Part shown: positions 15,403 through 22,875 of the stretch, one piece after another
Layout: each line of letters begins with the position of its first letter
How positions within the stretch are numbered: the stretch's first letter is position 1
Assembly: GCA_031266115.1 (NCBI GenBank)
Contig: JAISBQ010000216.1
Coordinates: 1 to 23,550, forward strand
Source: Bifidobacteriaceae bacterium
GTDB lineage: Bacteria > Actinomycetota > Actinomycetes > Actinomycetales > WQXJ01
Direction of reading: 5' to 3'
DNA: 23,550 nucleotides
The notes under the pieces: model-generated
Seen by the model: only the letters and a program-made list of their open reading frames with translations
What the model was told of the DNA's origin: nothing
Databases searched by the model: none
Translations under genes and position numbers: made by a program

Positions 15403-16799
15403 GCCCGCCTGGTGATCGGCCGAGGTATCGGGGCCGCGGGAGTGGCAGGGCTCGCGCGGGAGCCGGTCGCCACGATCCCGTCGGCGACCGCACGGATCGC
15501 CTCGCGCGCACGGGCATGGGCCAACTCGCTGGTCAGGGCCGCGGTCCGGGGGCTCGCAACGTCCAGGCGATGGCGGGGGCCGCCATCGTCGCGGGGCTCG
15601 CCGGGCTGGTCATCATGATCGTCACGGCTTCGGTGCTCGATCCAGTGTCGAACGCCGAGTTCATGGTCTTCTGGTCGCTCCTGTTCTGGGTGGTGGGAGC
15701 GCTCGCGGGTATCCAGGTGGAGACGGTCCGCTCGGTGCGCCAGGCGGCGCTGGTGGCGGCGGACGGCGGGGGCGGTGCGCGCGGCGTCCGCACGCGGGGG
15801 GTTCGTGTGGTCCCATGGGGCCTGGGGTGCGGGTTGGCTGTTGCGGCGGCCGTCGCCGGCGTGGGGTGGTTCGTGGACCGGCCGGCGTTCGCCGGGTCGG
15901 CCGGCGTGTCAGCGGCGGCGCTCATCGTCGGGGCGGGCCTGTTTGGCGGGCAGGCGGCCTTCGCCGGCGCGGCGGGCGGCTGTGGACGATGGCGGTGGGC
16001 CGGCGTCATGCTCGCCGGGGAGGCGCTCGTGCGGCTGGCTGGGTTCGCCATCGTCCTGGCGCTGATTGACGGGGAACGGTTCGTGCCGTTCAAGGTGGCG
16101 ACCGCGGCTGGGAGCCTGATTCTGCTCGTCGGCCTATGGCCCGGTAGCGGTGCTCGGTTGGCGCTGCGCGCGCGGGGCGACGCCGCGCCGGCGGGCTACC
16201 TCAGGCGGACGGGACCGGCGGTGCTGGCGAATGCGGCGTCATCGTCCCTGATCAACGGGTTCCCGGCACTGATGTCGCTCACCATGGATGCCGGCACGGT
16301 CCGCGGGGCGGCCGGGTTGATGTTCGCGGTCACCATGGTCCGGGCGCCGTTTCTGGTGCTCATCAACGCGTTCGCGCCCATGCTCGTGGCCCGGCTGGTC
16401 GGGGCCGGCCGGCGGGCGGGACGGCTGGTCGCCGTGGGCGCGGTGGGGCTCGCGGCGGTCGCGGGGATCGGCGCCCTGGTGGTGGCGATCGTGGGGCCGT
16501 GGCTGCTCGGCTACCTGCGGCCGGCCTATCAGATCGGCGGCCCGGTGCTCGCCGCGCTCACCGCGGGGGCAGCATGCCTGTCAGCGGTCACTCTCAGCGG
16601 CTCGTGGGCGTTGGCGCGCGGCCAGCATGGCGCCTATTTGGCGGGCTGGCTTGCGGCGCTCGCGGTCGCGGCGGGCGTGCTGGCCGGGCCGTTTTCCGCT
16701 ACGGTCGCCGTGATCGTCTCCCTGGTCGCCGGCCCGCTGGTCGGGGCCGCGGTCCACATCGCCCTGATCACTCGCCACCACAGGAGGGCCCACGGATGA
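15399..16799 (+). CDS. Polytopic membrane protein, Wzx-like polysaccharide flippase
   Basis: The product has up to 466 residues and roughly a dozen hydrophobic segments from residue 59 to the end, for example 59-80, 88-105, 140-160, 168-190, 203-223, 233-248, 303-330, 343-370, 380-400, 413-430 and 433-456. The first segments ('IVAGLAGLVIMIVTASVL', then 'FMVFWSLLFWVVGALAG') match the layout of MATE/Wzx-type lipid-linked oligosaccharide exporters, and its place among GTs supports this. It would move the undecaprenyl- or decaprenyl-linked glycan across the membrane. The GTG at 15399 overlaps the previous stop (GTGA) but gives an odd Arg/Gly-rich 55-residue leader; ATG at 15516 or 15570 could be the real start. 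Composition is extremely GC-rich (51 of 60 bases in 16381-16440). Confidence 0.8.
   Translation: MSPPGDRPRYRGRGSGRARAGAGRHDPVGDRTDRLARTGMGQLAGQGRGPGARNVQAMAGAAIVAGLAGLVIMIVTASVLDPVSNAEFMVFWSLLFWVVGALAGIQVETVRSVRQAALVAADGGGGARGVRTRGVRVVPWGLGCGLAVAAAVAGVGWFVDRPAFAGSAGVSAAALIVGAGLFGGQAAFAGAAGGCGRWRWAGVMLAGEALVRLAGFAIVLALIDGERFVPFKVATAAGSLILLVGLWPGSGARLALRARGDAAPAGYLRRTGPAVLANAASSSLINGFPALMSLTMDAGTVRGAAGLMFAVTMVRAPFLVLINAFAPMLVARLVGAGRRAGRLVAVGAVGLAAVAGIGALVVAIVGPWLLGYLRPAYQIGGPVLAALTAGAACLSAVTLSGSWALARGQHGAYLAGWLAALAVAAGVLAGPFSATVAVIVSLVAGPLVGAAVHIALITRHHRRAHG
16782..16788 (+). promoter_or_regulatory. Strong ribosome binding site of the DPM1-like GT2 gene
   Basis: AGGAGGG sits 7 nt before the ATG at 16796, inside the end of the flippase gene. 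It fixes the start despite the unusual 55-residue N-terminal extension of the encoded GT2. Confidence 0.85.
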
Positions 16800-17713
16800 C
16801 CGATGCTGTGCCCGCTGGTGGGGTGGGAGATGACGGTGTGCCGGTCGACGGATCGGGCGGGTTTGCGCATGATTGCGCGGGGCCCGGGGACCTGGCGAAG
16901 AGTCCAGTCCGGCCACGGATACCGATGTCTGCGCGTGATCGCGTGGGGCGCGGGGGTCCGGCGACAGTGGTGATCATTCCGGCGTTCAACGAGCAGGCGG
17001 CGTTGCCCGGCGTTGTTGCGGAGTTGCGCGCGCATGCCTCCGGGATGGCGATCATCGTGGTGGACGACGGGTCCACCGACGCGACGGCGGCGCGAGCGCG
17101 GGAGGCGGGGGCCGACATCGTCCTGTCGTTGCCGTACAACTGCGGGGTGGGGGCGGCGCTGCGGGTCGGTCTGCTGGCGGCGCGGCGGCTCGGAGCGAAC
17201 GCAGTCCAGTGCGATGCCGATGGTCAGCATCCACCGGTGGCGATCGCGGAGTTGGTGGCGGGGTTGACGGAGGCAGACATCGTGGTGGGTGCGCGGTTCG
17301 CCGGGGTTGGCGACTATCGCGTCCGGGGGCCGCGCGCGTGGGCAATGCGGGTGCTGTCGGCGATCATGTCCCGCGTCCACCACACGCGGCTCACCGATGT
17401 CACCTCGGGTTTCAGGGCGTTCGGCCCGCGGGCGGTGGACGTGTTGTCCCGCCGGATGCCCGCGCAATACCTCGGGGACACGGTCGAGGCGTTGATGATT
17501 GCCGGCGAGGAGAAGCTGGTGGTCCGCCAGTGTCCCGTCGCCATGCGGGGACGGCAGGGAGGCCAGGCGTCCCACCACCCAGGTGCGGCCGCGGTCTACC
17601 TGTTGCGGTCGATGACGATCGTCGCCCTGGCCGGCGTCCGCCGCCTGGGCAGCCGTGGCCGGCGGACTGGACGAGCTGGCGTGAAAGCGGATGGAACCGA
17701 GGGAGAGGTGTAA
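16796..17713 (+). CDS. Polyprenyl-phosphate-type GT2 (DPM1-like)
   Basis: The product has 305 residues. After a polar 55-residue leader, the GT-A domain shows 'VVIIPAFNEQAALPGVV' (58-74), 'VVDDGSTDATA' (88-98), 'CDADGQHPP' (139-147) with the metal site Asp140/Asp142, and 'VTSGFRAF' (202-209). This set is typical of dolichyl/polyprenyl-phosphate sugar synthases, which transfer a sugar from a nucleotide to a lipid phosphate at the inner membrane face. Such activated sugars are used by extracytoplasmic GTs. The C-terminal helix 'AVYLLRSMTIVALAG' is short and hydrophobic. The start overlaps the flippase stop (ATGA). It pairs with the DUF2304 gene 3 nt downstream. Confidence 0.88.
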   Translation: MTDAVPAGGVGDDGVPVDGSGGFAHDCAGPGDLAKSPVRPRIPMSARDRVGRGGPATVVIIPAFNEQAALPGVVAELRAHASGMAIIVVDDGSTDATAARAREAGADIVLSLPYNCGVGAALRVGLLAARRLGANAVQCDADGQHPPVAIAELVAGLTEADIVVGARFAGVGDYRVRGPRAWAMRVLSAIMSRVHHTRLTDVTSGFRAFGPRAVDVLSRRMPAQYLGDTVEALMIAGEEKLVVRQCPVAMRGRQGGQASHHPGAAAVYLLRSMTIVALAGVRRLGSRGRRTGRAGVKADGTEGEV

Positions 17714-17716
17714 GCG

Positions 17717-18121
17717 ATGGTGCTGCGAATTGTGGGGATCGTTGTGGCGGCGCTGCTCGTGGCGGTCGTGTTGCGGCTGGTGGCGCGGGGACGGCTGGAC
17801 CTGCGGTATGCGACGTTGTGGCTGGGGGTAGGGACGGTCCTCGTGGTGGTCGCGGCGTGGCCAAGGCTCCTGGAGTGGCTCGCGGAGGTCCTCGGTTTCG
17901 AGGTCCCGGCGAACTTGCTGTTGACCACGGCGTTCGTGTTGCTGTTCCTCATCTCGCTGCAACTGTCAGCAGAACTGACCCGCGTAGAAGCCCGCATGCA
18001 ACGCCTGACGGAAGAGCTGGTGCTTCTGCGGGCGGAGGCTGACGAGCGCGGGAGTGGGGGGGAAAATGAGGCGCCGTCTGCGCTCAATCGGGACTTTCGA
18101 CACCCTCCGGAAGACGACTAA
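17717..18121 (+). CDS. DUF2304 family small membrane protein
   Basis: The 134-residue product has three hydrophobic segments (about 2-22, 32-48, 65-84), with 'DLRYATLWLGVG' (28-39) between the first two as is usual for DUF2304. A short coiled coil (about 84-111, 'LSAELTRVEARMQRLTEEL') and a polar tail follow. DUF2304 proteins are regularly encoded beside DPM1-like GT2s, as here (3-nt gap), and are thought to be their membrane partners. The ATG at 17717 has a GA-rich site (GAGAGG) upstream. This is the last gene of the rightward polysaccharide operon. Confidence 0.88.
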   Translation: MVLRIVGIVVAALLVAVVLRLVARGRLDLRYATLWLGVGTVLVVVAAWPRLLEWLAEVLGFEVPANLLLTTAFVLLFLISLQLSAELTRVEARMQRLTEELVLLRAEADERGSGGENEAPSALNRDFRHPPEDD

Positions 18122-18357
18122 GGGCATATGCGCCGGTAACGTCCGAGGTCAGAGTGTCGGTACGCCTGGAAAGATGAGTCTGCGCATCGGGCCTTTCGTC
18201 ATATCTGATCGGTTCCGCGAGGGCATAGCGTTCTCCGTAGGCGAACAACGGGTTCGTCTGGCCATTCCCCCAAGCGACGTGATTCGACCGACTGGTAGGT
18301 TGTCGCGGCCATGCCCAGGGGAGGGCGTAGCTATTTCCTATGTATAAGGAGAAGCCT
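18122..18357. promoter_or_regulatory. Intergenic region before the secreted-protein unit
   Basis: These 236 bp contain no supported gene. They separate the GC-saturated polysaccharide operon from the lower-GC secreted-protein genes and should hold the promoter of the latter. I see no clear -35/-10 pair, no strong terminator hairpin and no riboswitch I recognise. The end carries AAGGAGA (18346-18352), which sets the GTG start at 18358. Confidence 0.45.
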
Positions 18358-19944
18358 GTGGTAAGCAAGCGTTGGTGGCCAGTTGTTGGCCTGTGCGCGG
18401 CATTGGCGGTGTCTGCCGGTGGCGCATGGGCAGCAATGGGTGATCCCGACACGGGATCGATTGCGGGCCGGTTGGTTGGGCCCGACGGGCAAGGGTTGTT
18501 CGGTGTCGCCGTGTCCGCGTACATGGTGGATTCAGCCACCGATCCCTCGTGGGAGGGGATTGGTCAACCGGTGGATGGGGGATCAGGATCCGATGGGATC
18601 TTTTCGGTTGAGGGCCTGGAGTCTGGGACCTATGTTCTGAAGGTCGGAGGGCAGGGATGGGCGACGGTCTTTGTGCCTTCGGCGATCTCGATCCACGGCG
18701 CGACTCAATTCGAGGTGACGGCCGACGGCCAGACTCCGGTTGGAGACGTGTCGTTGAACCCAGCAGGAACGATCGAAGGCAACGTTGAGAACGAGGATGG
18801 GCAAAGCGCCGAGGGTGCATACGTCCAGGCGATCCCCGTGCTGGAGGACGGTCTCGATTCGCAACTCGCCATCAACGGAACTGGGCAGGTGAATGCGTCG
18901 AACCACTTCGTGCTGGATGGTTTGCCTGCCGGCTCGTTCACGATTGTCGTTGCTGGGGACTTGGACTATCTGGACGCGTCCAGCATTCCCGCCGATGGGA
19001 CTGATGGTTCCATCTCTGTGGACTGGGGGGCGACCGTCGAGTTGAGCGAGCCGATCGTCCGCGAGCAGGCGGGGAGTATCGGCGGGACTGTGAGTTCGGC
19101 TGATGGCAGTGACGTCAGCGGACTCCAAGTTACCTTGCGCCTGCTGGGCGAAGACGGCGCGATTGACAACGTGGCATCCACGGAAACCACCGAGGGTGGC
19201 ACCTATGTGTTTGCGGGTTTGCCGGCTGGCGAGTACATCCCCGCTGTGGAACGTCAACAAGACCTCGTGGTGGTCGACCAACCGACTGACTTCACGTCGG
19301 TTGTACCGGGCGAGGTCGCGACTGCTGGGGATGCTGTCGTCGCCGTAGGCGGCGGGGTATCCGGACTGGTCCTGGACGAGGCGGGTAGCCCGGTCGAGGG
19401 CGTCAAGGTGGTCGCATTTGAGCCGACTGACGACCCGGAGGATCCGTGGGTGGGTGCGGCGTTCGCGTACACCGACTCTGACGGCAAGTACGAGGTCGAA
19501 GGCCTGATGGCGGGCAGCACCGTGGTGTGGATCGAAGGCAACGACGATCTCCTTGCGGCCTACTCCAACGGCCCCCGGTTCGAGGAGGATGCCATGATCA
19601 TCCCGGTCGAGCTGGGCGTGGATGTCGAGCTTGCTCCCGCGATGTTGGCACCCGCCGGGAAGATCGTGGGGCAGGTTGCAGGTCCGGTGACCAACAGCGC
19701 CGGTGCCACCGCGGTGGTTCTTGCGTACCAGCAGCAAGAGGACGGGCTGGTGATCGTTGCCGGGGGACAGGTGCGTGACGATGGGACCTTCACTGTTGGC
19801 GGTCTGTTCAGTGGCACCTATCTGGTTCGGGCCTTCGACGGCACGGGCCGTTCCCCGCAGGGGGCTGATGAAGGGCTGATCGAAGTGGATGTGGATGCTT
19901 CGGGTGAGCCTGTCCAGGTTTCGGGCCTATCGGTAGAGGAGTGA
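18358..19944 (+). CDS. Secreted protein with five CarboxypepD_reg-like repeats
   Basis: The product has 528 residues. A signal peptide covers about 1-26 ('KRWWPVVGLCAALAVSA', cleavage near AWA). Five Ig-like repeats of the carboxypeptidase-regulatory/SpaA kind follow, starting near residues 33, 138, 238, 332 and 434. Each opens with 'G-x-I-x-G-x-V' ('GSIAGRLV', 'GTIEGNVE', 'GSIGGTVS', 'GGVSGLVL', 'GKIVGQVA') and most close with 'F-x-V-x-G-L-x-x-G-x-Y'. The mature part is very acidic. There is no LPxTG or C-terminal membrane anchor. The GTG at 18358 has AAGGAGA 5 nt upstream; an ATG at 18340 precedes that site and is unlikely. It is encoded 5 nt before the EEP enzyme, so the two are probably co-expressed. 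It is likely a structural or binding protein outside the cell; its partner is unknown. Confidence 0.85.
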   Translation: MVSKRWWPVVGLCAALAVSAGGAWAAMGDPDTGSIAGRLVGPDGQGLFGVAVSAYMVDSATDPSWEGIGQPVDGGSGSDGIFSVEGLESGTYVLKVGGQGWATVFVPSAISIHGATQFEVTADGQTPVGDVSLNPAGTIEGNVENEDGQSAEGAYVQAIPVLEDGLDSQLAINGTGQVNASNHFVLDGLPAGSFTIVVAGDLDYLDASSIPADGTDGSISVDWGATVELSEPIVREQAGSIGGTVSSADGSDVSGLQVTLRLLGEDGAIDNVASTETTEGGTYVFAGLPAGEYIPAVERQQDLVVVDQPTDFTSVVPGEVATAGDAVVAVGGGVSGLVLDEAGSPVEGVKVVAFEPTDDPEDPWVGAAFAYTDSDGKYEVEGLMAGSTVVWIEGNDDLLAAYSNGPRFEEDAMIIPVELGVDVELAPAMLAPAGKIVGQVAGPVTNSAGATAVVLAYQQQEDGLVIVAGGQVRDDGTFTVGGLFSGTYLVRAFDGTGRSPQGADEGLIEVDVDASGEPVQVSGLSVEE

Positions 19945-19949
19945 ATGAC

Positions 19950-21125
19950 ATGCGGAACGAGATTCACAATAGGCGATTCTCGCCGACGGCGATGCTTGTG
20001 ACGGTCGTCATGGTAATTGGATTCGTTGGTGGAACGGCTGTCGTCGCCAACGCGAGCAACAAGAGCTGGAATATCGGCTCCTACAACGTGGCCGATGCTT
20101 ACTACGGTGGGTTCAAGACCGTCTCGGGTGCCTACGCCAGCACGACCGTTCCCGACGCACAACGTTGGCAGGCTTGGGACGTCCAGGGAACGGGGGCACG
20201 CCAAACGCGAGTCGCCAACAACCTCACGGGCTCGTACGCCTGGGGCGATGGGGACACCAGCCCAGTTGATGTTGCAGGCATTCAAGAGGTCAGCACAAAA
20301 TATGTCATGTGGCACGCTTCAGGTGCAGAGCGCGCTCAGCGCGAAAGCATGAAGGTTGAGCTCAACTCTCGTGGCTACGATTTCCCGGTGAGTTTCGCGA
20401 CACTGGACACAGCGGTCGGCGACAACGGTCGAGGAGTCGGCAAGGCCTCCCATGTGATCTACAGGCAGGCCACGATGTCTGTCGTTCAGTCGGGCTTCGG
20501 AACTGGCCGCGCATTCATTCAGAGTGCGAACCGGAAGGCGGACTATTCTCTCGCCCTTGGCTCCAAGAACGATAAGGCCTATCCATGGGCTGTGCTAAAG
20601 ACTACCGGTGCGAATGCCAACGAGCCAAATCGTTCGCTACTGGTGGCCGCAGTTCACTCAATAGTCTGGGATCCAGGCTACCCTCCGAACACGAGCGAGT
20701 TCAACTATCTGTTTTTCAACGGCGTGGTCCAGCAAGGTGTCGCTACAGAGCTGAATAACCTCTCCGTTGCAGGCTCCGGTGGAATATCAGGAATGCCCAC
20801 TGTGATCATGGGTGACTTGAACCACTACTATGTGAGCATGGTGAATAACACGGACACTGCAAAGTCTCCTCCAAAGGCGCTGTCTGACTGGGGCATGTGG
20901 GATGCTCGGACCGCATATAAGCAGACCGCGGGGAACTGTGCAAACAACAGCTCGTGCCAGCCTTACGGGACTGTGAATAAGGCGAACAGCAACGGAAACA
21001 TCATCGACTACATCTTCACGTACTATACGGGAACCAAGACCCTGCAGGGGACGTTCAAGACGGTGGCGGATAGCATCTATCTGTCGGATCACAAGATGGT
21101 AGCCGCGAGGGTGAAGTACTCCTGA
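19950..21125 (+). CDS. Secreted endonuclease/exonuclease/phosphatase (EEP) superfamily enzyme
   Basis: The product has 391 residues with a signal peptide at about 1-35 ('LVTVVMVIGFVGGTAVVA', then ANAS). The DNase I-like set is complete: Asn45 in 'GSYNV', the metal-binding Glu113 in 'AGIQEVS', His236 in 'VAAVHSIVW', Asp289/Asn291 in 'VIMGDLNHY', Asp353 in 'IIDYIF', and Asp380/His381 in 'LSDHKMV'. EEP enzymes cleave phosphodiesters in DNA, RNA, phospholipids or phosphoinositides; the substrate cannot be read from these motifs. Cys330 and Cys336 ('NCANNSSC') may form a disulphide. The ATG at 19950 has GAGGAG 8 nt upstream, better than the GTG at 19941. G+C is much lower than in the polysaccharide genes (31 of 60 in 20941-21000). 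Terminator-like hairpins follow. Confidence 0.9.
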   Translation: MRNEIHNRRFSPTAMLVTVVMVIGFVGGTAVVANASNKSWNIGSYNVADAYYGGFKTVSGAYASTTVPDAQRWQAWDVQGTGARQTRVANNLTGSYAWGDGDTSPVDVAGIQEVSTKYVMWHASGAERAQRESMKVELNSRGYDFPVSFATLDTAVGDNGRGVGKASHVIYRQATMSVVQSGFGTGRAFIQSANRKADYSLALGSKNDKAYPWAVLKTTGANANEPNRSLLVAAVHSIVWDPGYPPNTSEFNYLFFNGVVQQGVATELNNLSVAGSGGISGMPTVIMGDLNHYYVSMVNNTDTAKSPPKALSDWGMWDARTAYKQTAGNCANNSSCQPYGTVNKANSNGNIIDYIFTYYTGTKTLQGTFKTVADSIYLSDHKMVAARVKYS

Positions 21126-21158
21126 TGAGGTACCGGACCTAGCGTCAGATCACAGCTC

Positions 21159-21176
21159 CCGAGTGGGAACTCGGGG
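21159..21176 (+). terminator. Hairpin after the EEP gene, first of two
   Basis: CCCGAGT and ACTCGGG form a perfect 7-bp stem with loop GGGA, 34 nt after the EEP stop. No T tract follows. Confidence 0.5.
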
Positions 21177-21204
21177 ATGCGGTCGAGTAGGCGTTGGGTT
21201 CGAC

Positions 21205-21249
21205 GGTCCTCACTTGGACGGCGCTTGGTGCGCCGTCCAAGTGAGGACC
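21205..21249 (+). terminator. Strong 20-bp hairpin after the EEP gene
   Basis: Perfect 20-nt arms at 21205-21224 and 21230-21249 enclose the loop TTGGT. It lacks a T tract, as many actinobacterial intrinsic terminators do. It ends 2 nt before the repeated element upstream of the RCC1-like gene, so it likely insulates that gene from the EEP unit. Confidence 0.75.
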
Positions 21250-21251
21250 TG

Positions 21252-21266
21252 TGGCATACTGACCTG
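21252..21266 (+). promoter_or_regulatory. Conserved element upstream of RCC1-like gene 1, possible -10
   Basis: TGGCATACTGACCTG is identical to 22816-22830, which lies in front of the second paralogue. CATACT (21255-21260) could be a -10 hexamer; no -35 is convincing. The element is 29 nt before the chosen ATG. Confidence 0.5.
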
Positions 21267-21295
21267 ACGGTCTTGCCCACGGGATGGAGTGTGTG

Positions 21296-22744
21296 ATGGT
21301 TGGTCGAGTTCGATATCGGATCACAGCGGCAGGTGTGTGCGCGGCGTTGGTGGCGGCGACGCTGGGTCCGGCGGCCTGGTCCCGTTCGGGGACCCACTCG
21401 CTGTTGGCGCGGCTTGTGGATCCGACGGAGTTGTCAGCACAGAAGGTGCTCACGAACGTCAGCTCGAAGAACCCGTACGCGAAGGTGCGTCCTACTCTTG
21501 AGCTGGGGGTGCGTGTGGTCAAGCGGGTGTCGTATGGGTTGGAGGGCGCTGGGATTTGGGTGCTGTCGGACGGAACGATTCAAGTGGACAGGCGGATTCC
21601 ACGCAATTGTATCGAGGAAGGGGATTCGCTGGCTTTCCCGCAGACGTCGCTTCCTACGGGGCTGACGTACGTGGATGTCGACAGGATGTTGGGGGTCTGC
21701 CGGGGATCGGTGTTGGCAGCGGAAGCCTTCGTGGGAGATGTGCCGGGGCAGCCAGGCGGGGCTCCGCCGCACGGGTTGGCGTTTACGCAGCTTGTTGATG
21801 GTGCGGGTGGTTTGGTTTTGTTCTTGTCGGATGGGCGCGTCTATTTGGCCGGAGTGTGCAAACCCGGAGCGCGAGGTGGGGAGGCCTGTATGGGCCGAGC
21901 TATGATCACGTCTAACAAGGTGACGCAAGGTGTAAAGACGTCACACAATGAGATTGCGCTTCTGAACGAGGACGGGATGGTTGATGTTTATGTGATCTCC
22001 ACGCACGAGAACATCAACTATGACGCGCGCTCACCAGTGCTTGACGAAGATATCCCGCGGACTCGAATTCCTGAGTTGCCGCCAGGTGTCCAATATACGG
22101 CGATTGGGCATGATTCGGGTAGCATGTTGGGGTTGGCGCGTTCGGATGGGACGGTGACGCTGCTACAGGATTATAGGCACCCTGACTGGAAGCTAGGTCC
22201 AGTCCTGGAGAAGAGGATTCCGAAAGCACCGCCAGGATTGTACTACGTTGACATGGCGATCCACCGCTCCTCTATCATGCTGCTCCGCAATGACGGTCAC
22301 GTGGTGGGAGCCACAGTGAAAGCGAAGAAGGGGGCGCAGCCTCACCCTCCGGTGAAGGTGCCGTCTTTGGCGCATGGGTGGGTGTTCACCGATGTATGGC
22401 CGGCCCCGGATGGTTTCTATTTCGGCGCGGCGAAGATTCCATCGGGCCAGAAGGTCGCCAGCGCGGTCGCGAAGTTGAAGGGTCCTGCCCGTGTTGCGCG
22501 GGGCGCCAGGGCCGTGTTCACCGCAAAGATCGCAACTCGCGCAACAGTGAAGGGTCAGCAGGTGGTGGCCCGGGTTGACGGGAAGGTGGTCGGTAAGGCG
22601 AAAGCGGACAAATCCGGCAACGTCAGGGTCACCATCAACACCGCCAAGCTGACCAAAGGCAAACACACCATCAAGTTCAAGACCTCCGCCAAGGGCAAGT
22701 CCGCCGCCTCGAAGGCTGCCACGGCTACTCTGCGAATCAGGTAG
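21296..22744 (+). CDS. Secreted RCC1-like beta-propeller protein with C-terminal Ig-like domain, paralogue 1
   Basis: The product has 482 residues. A signal peptide covers about 1-29 ('GVCAALVAATLGPAAWS'). Residues about 75-385 hold propeller-type blades of the form 'P-x-G-x-x-Y-x-x-V ... L-x-x-D-G-x-V': 'GIWVLSDGTIQV', 'LVLFLSDGRVYLAG', 'EIALLNEDGMVDVY', 'MLGLARSDGTVTLL' and 'IMLLRNDGHVVGA'. Four cysteines (105, 135, 188, 198) may form disulphides. Residues about 388-482 are a Lys-rich Ig-like domain (Big_3_5 type, 'VVARVDGKVVGKAKAD', 'KLTKGKHTIKF'). No LPxTG or membrane anchor is present; the basic domain could bind anionic wall polymers (inference). ATG 21296 is 6 nt after GGAG; GTG 21293 and ATG 21284 are alternatives. 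A second copy follows in tandem. Confidence 0.82.
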   Translation: MVGRVRYRITAAGVCAALVAATLGPAAWSRSGTHSLLARLVDPTELSAQKVLTNVSSKNPYAKVRPTLELGVRVVKRVSYGLEGAGIWVLSDGTIQVDRRIPRNCIEEGDSLAFPQTSLPTGLTYVDVDRMLGVCRGSVLAAEAFVGDVPGQPGGAPPHGLAFTQLVDGAGGLVLFLSDGRVYLAGVCKPGARGGEACMGRAMITSNKVTQGVKTSHNEIALLNEDGMVDVYVISTHENINYDARSPVLDEDIPRTRIPELPPGVQYTAIGHDSGSMLGLARSDGTVTLLQDYRHPDWKLGPVLEKRIPKAPPGLYYVDMAIHRSSIMLLRNDGHVVGATVKAKKGAQPHPPVKVPSLAHGWVFTDVWPAPDGFYFGAAKIPSGQKVASAVAKLKGPARVARGARAVFTAKIATRATVKGQQVVARVDGKVVGKAKADKSGNVRVTINTAKLTKGKHTIKFKTSAKGKSAASKAATATLRIR

Positions 22745-22746
22745 CG

Positions 22747-22761
22747 CCGCCCTTCCGGCGG
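22747..22761 (+). terminator. Short hairpin after RCC1-like gene 1
   Basis: CCGCC and GGCGG pair across the 5-nt loop CTTCC, 3 nt after the stop codon. The stem is only 5 bp and has no T tract. Confidence 0.3.
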
Positions 22762-22815
22762 GGCCAGGGCTGTCGGAGTGTCGGGTCTGCGCATGCACTC
22801 ACGCTGGGTGTGACC

Positions 22816-22830
22816 TGGCATACTGACCTG
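22816..22830 (+). promoter_or_regulatory. Conserved element upstream of RCC1-like gene 2, possible -10
   Basis: Exact 15-bp copy of 21252-21266, located 45 nt before the start of the second paralogue. The following bases also match in part (CGGT). Its conservation in front of both genes suggests separate promoters kept after duplication. Confidence 0.5.
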
Positions 22831-22875
22831 GCGGTTTCCCCGAGAGATGTCCCCCAAAGAGACGGAGTGCATGTG

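Noticed and set aside
18122..18357. Riboswitch in the leader of the secreted-protein unit
   Set aside because: The gap is long enough, but I could not match any conserved riboswitch core or a terminator/antiterminator pair.
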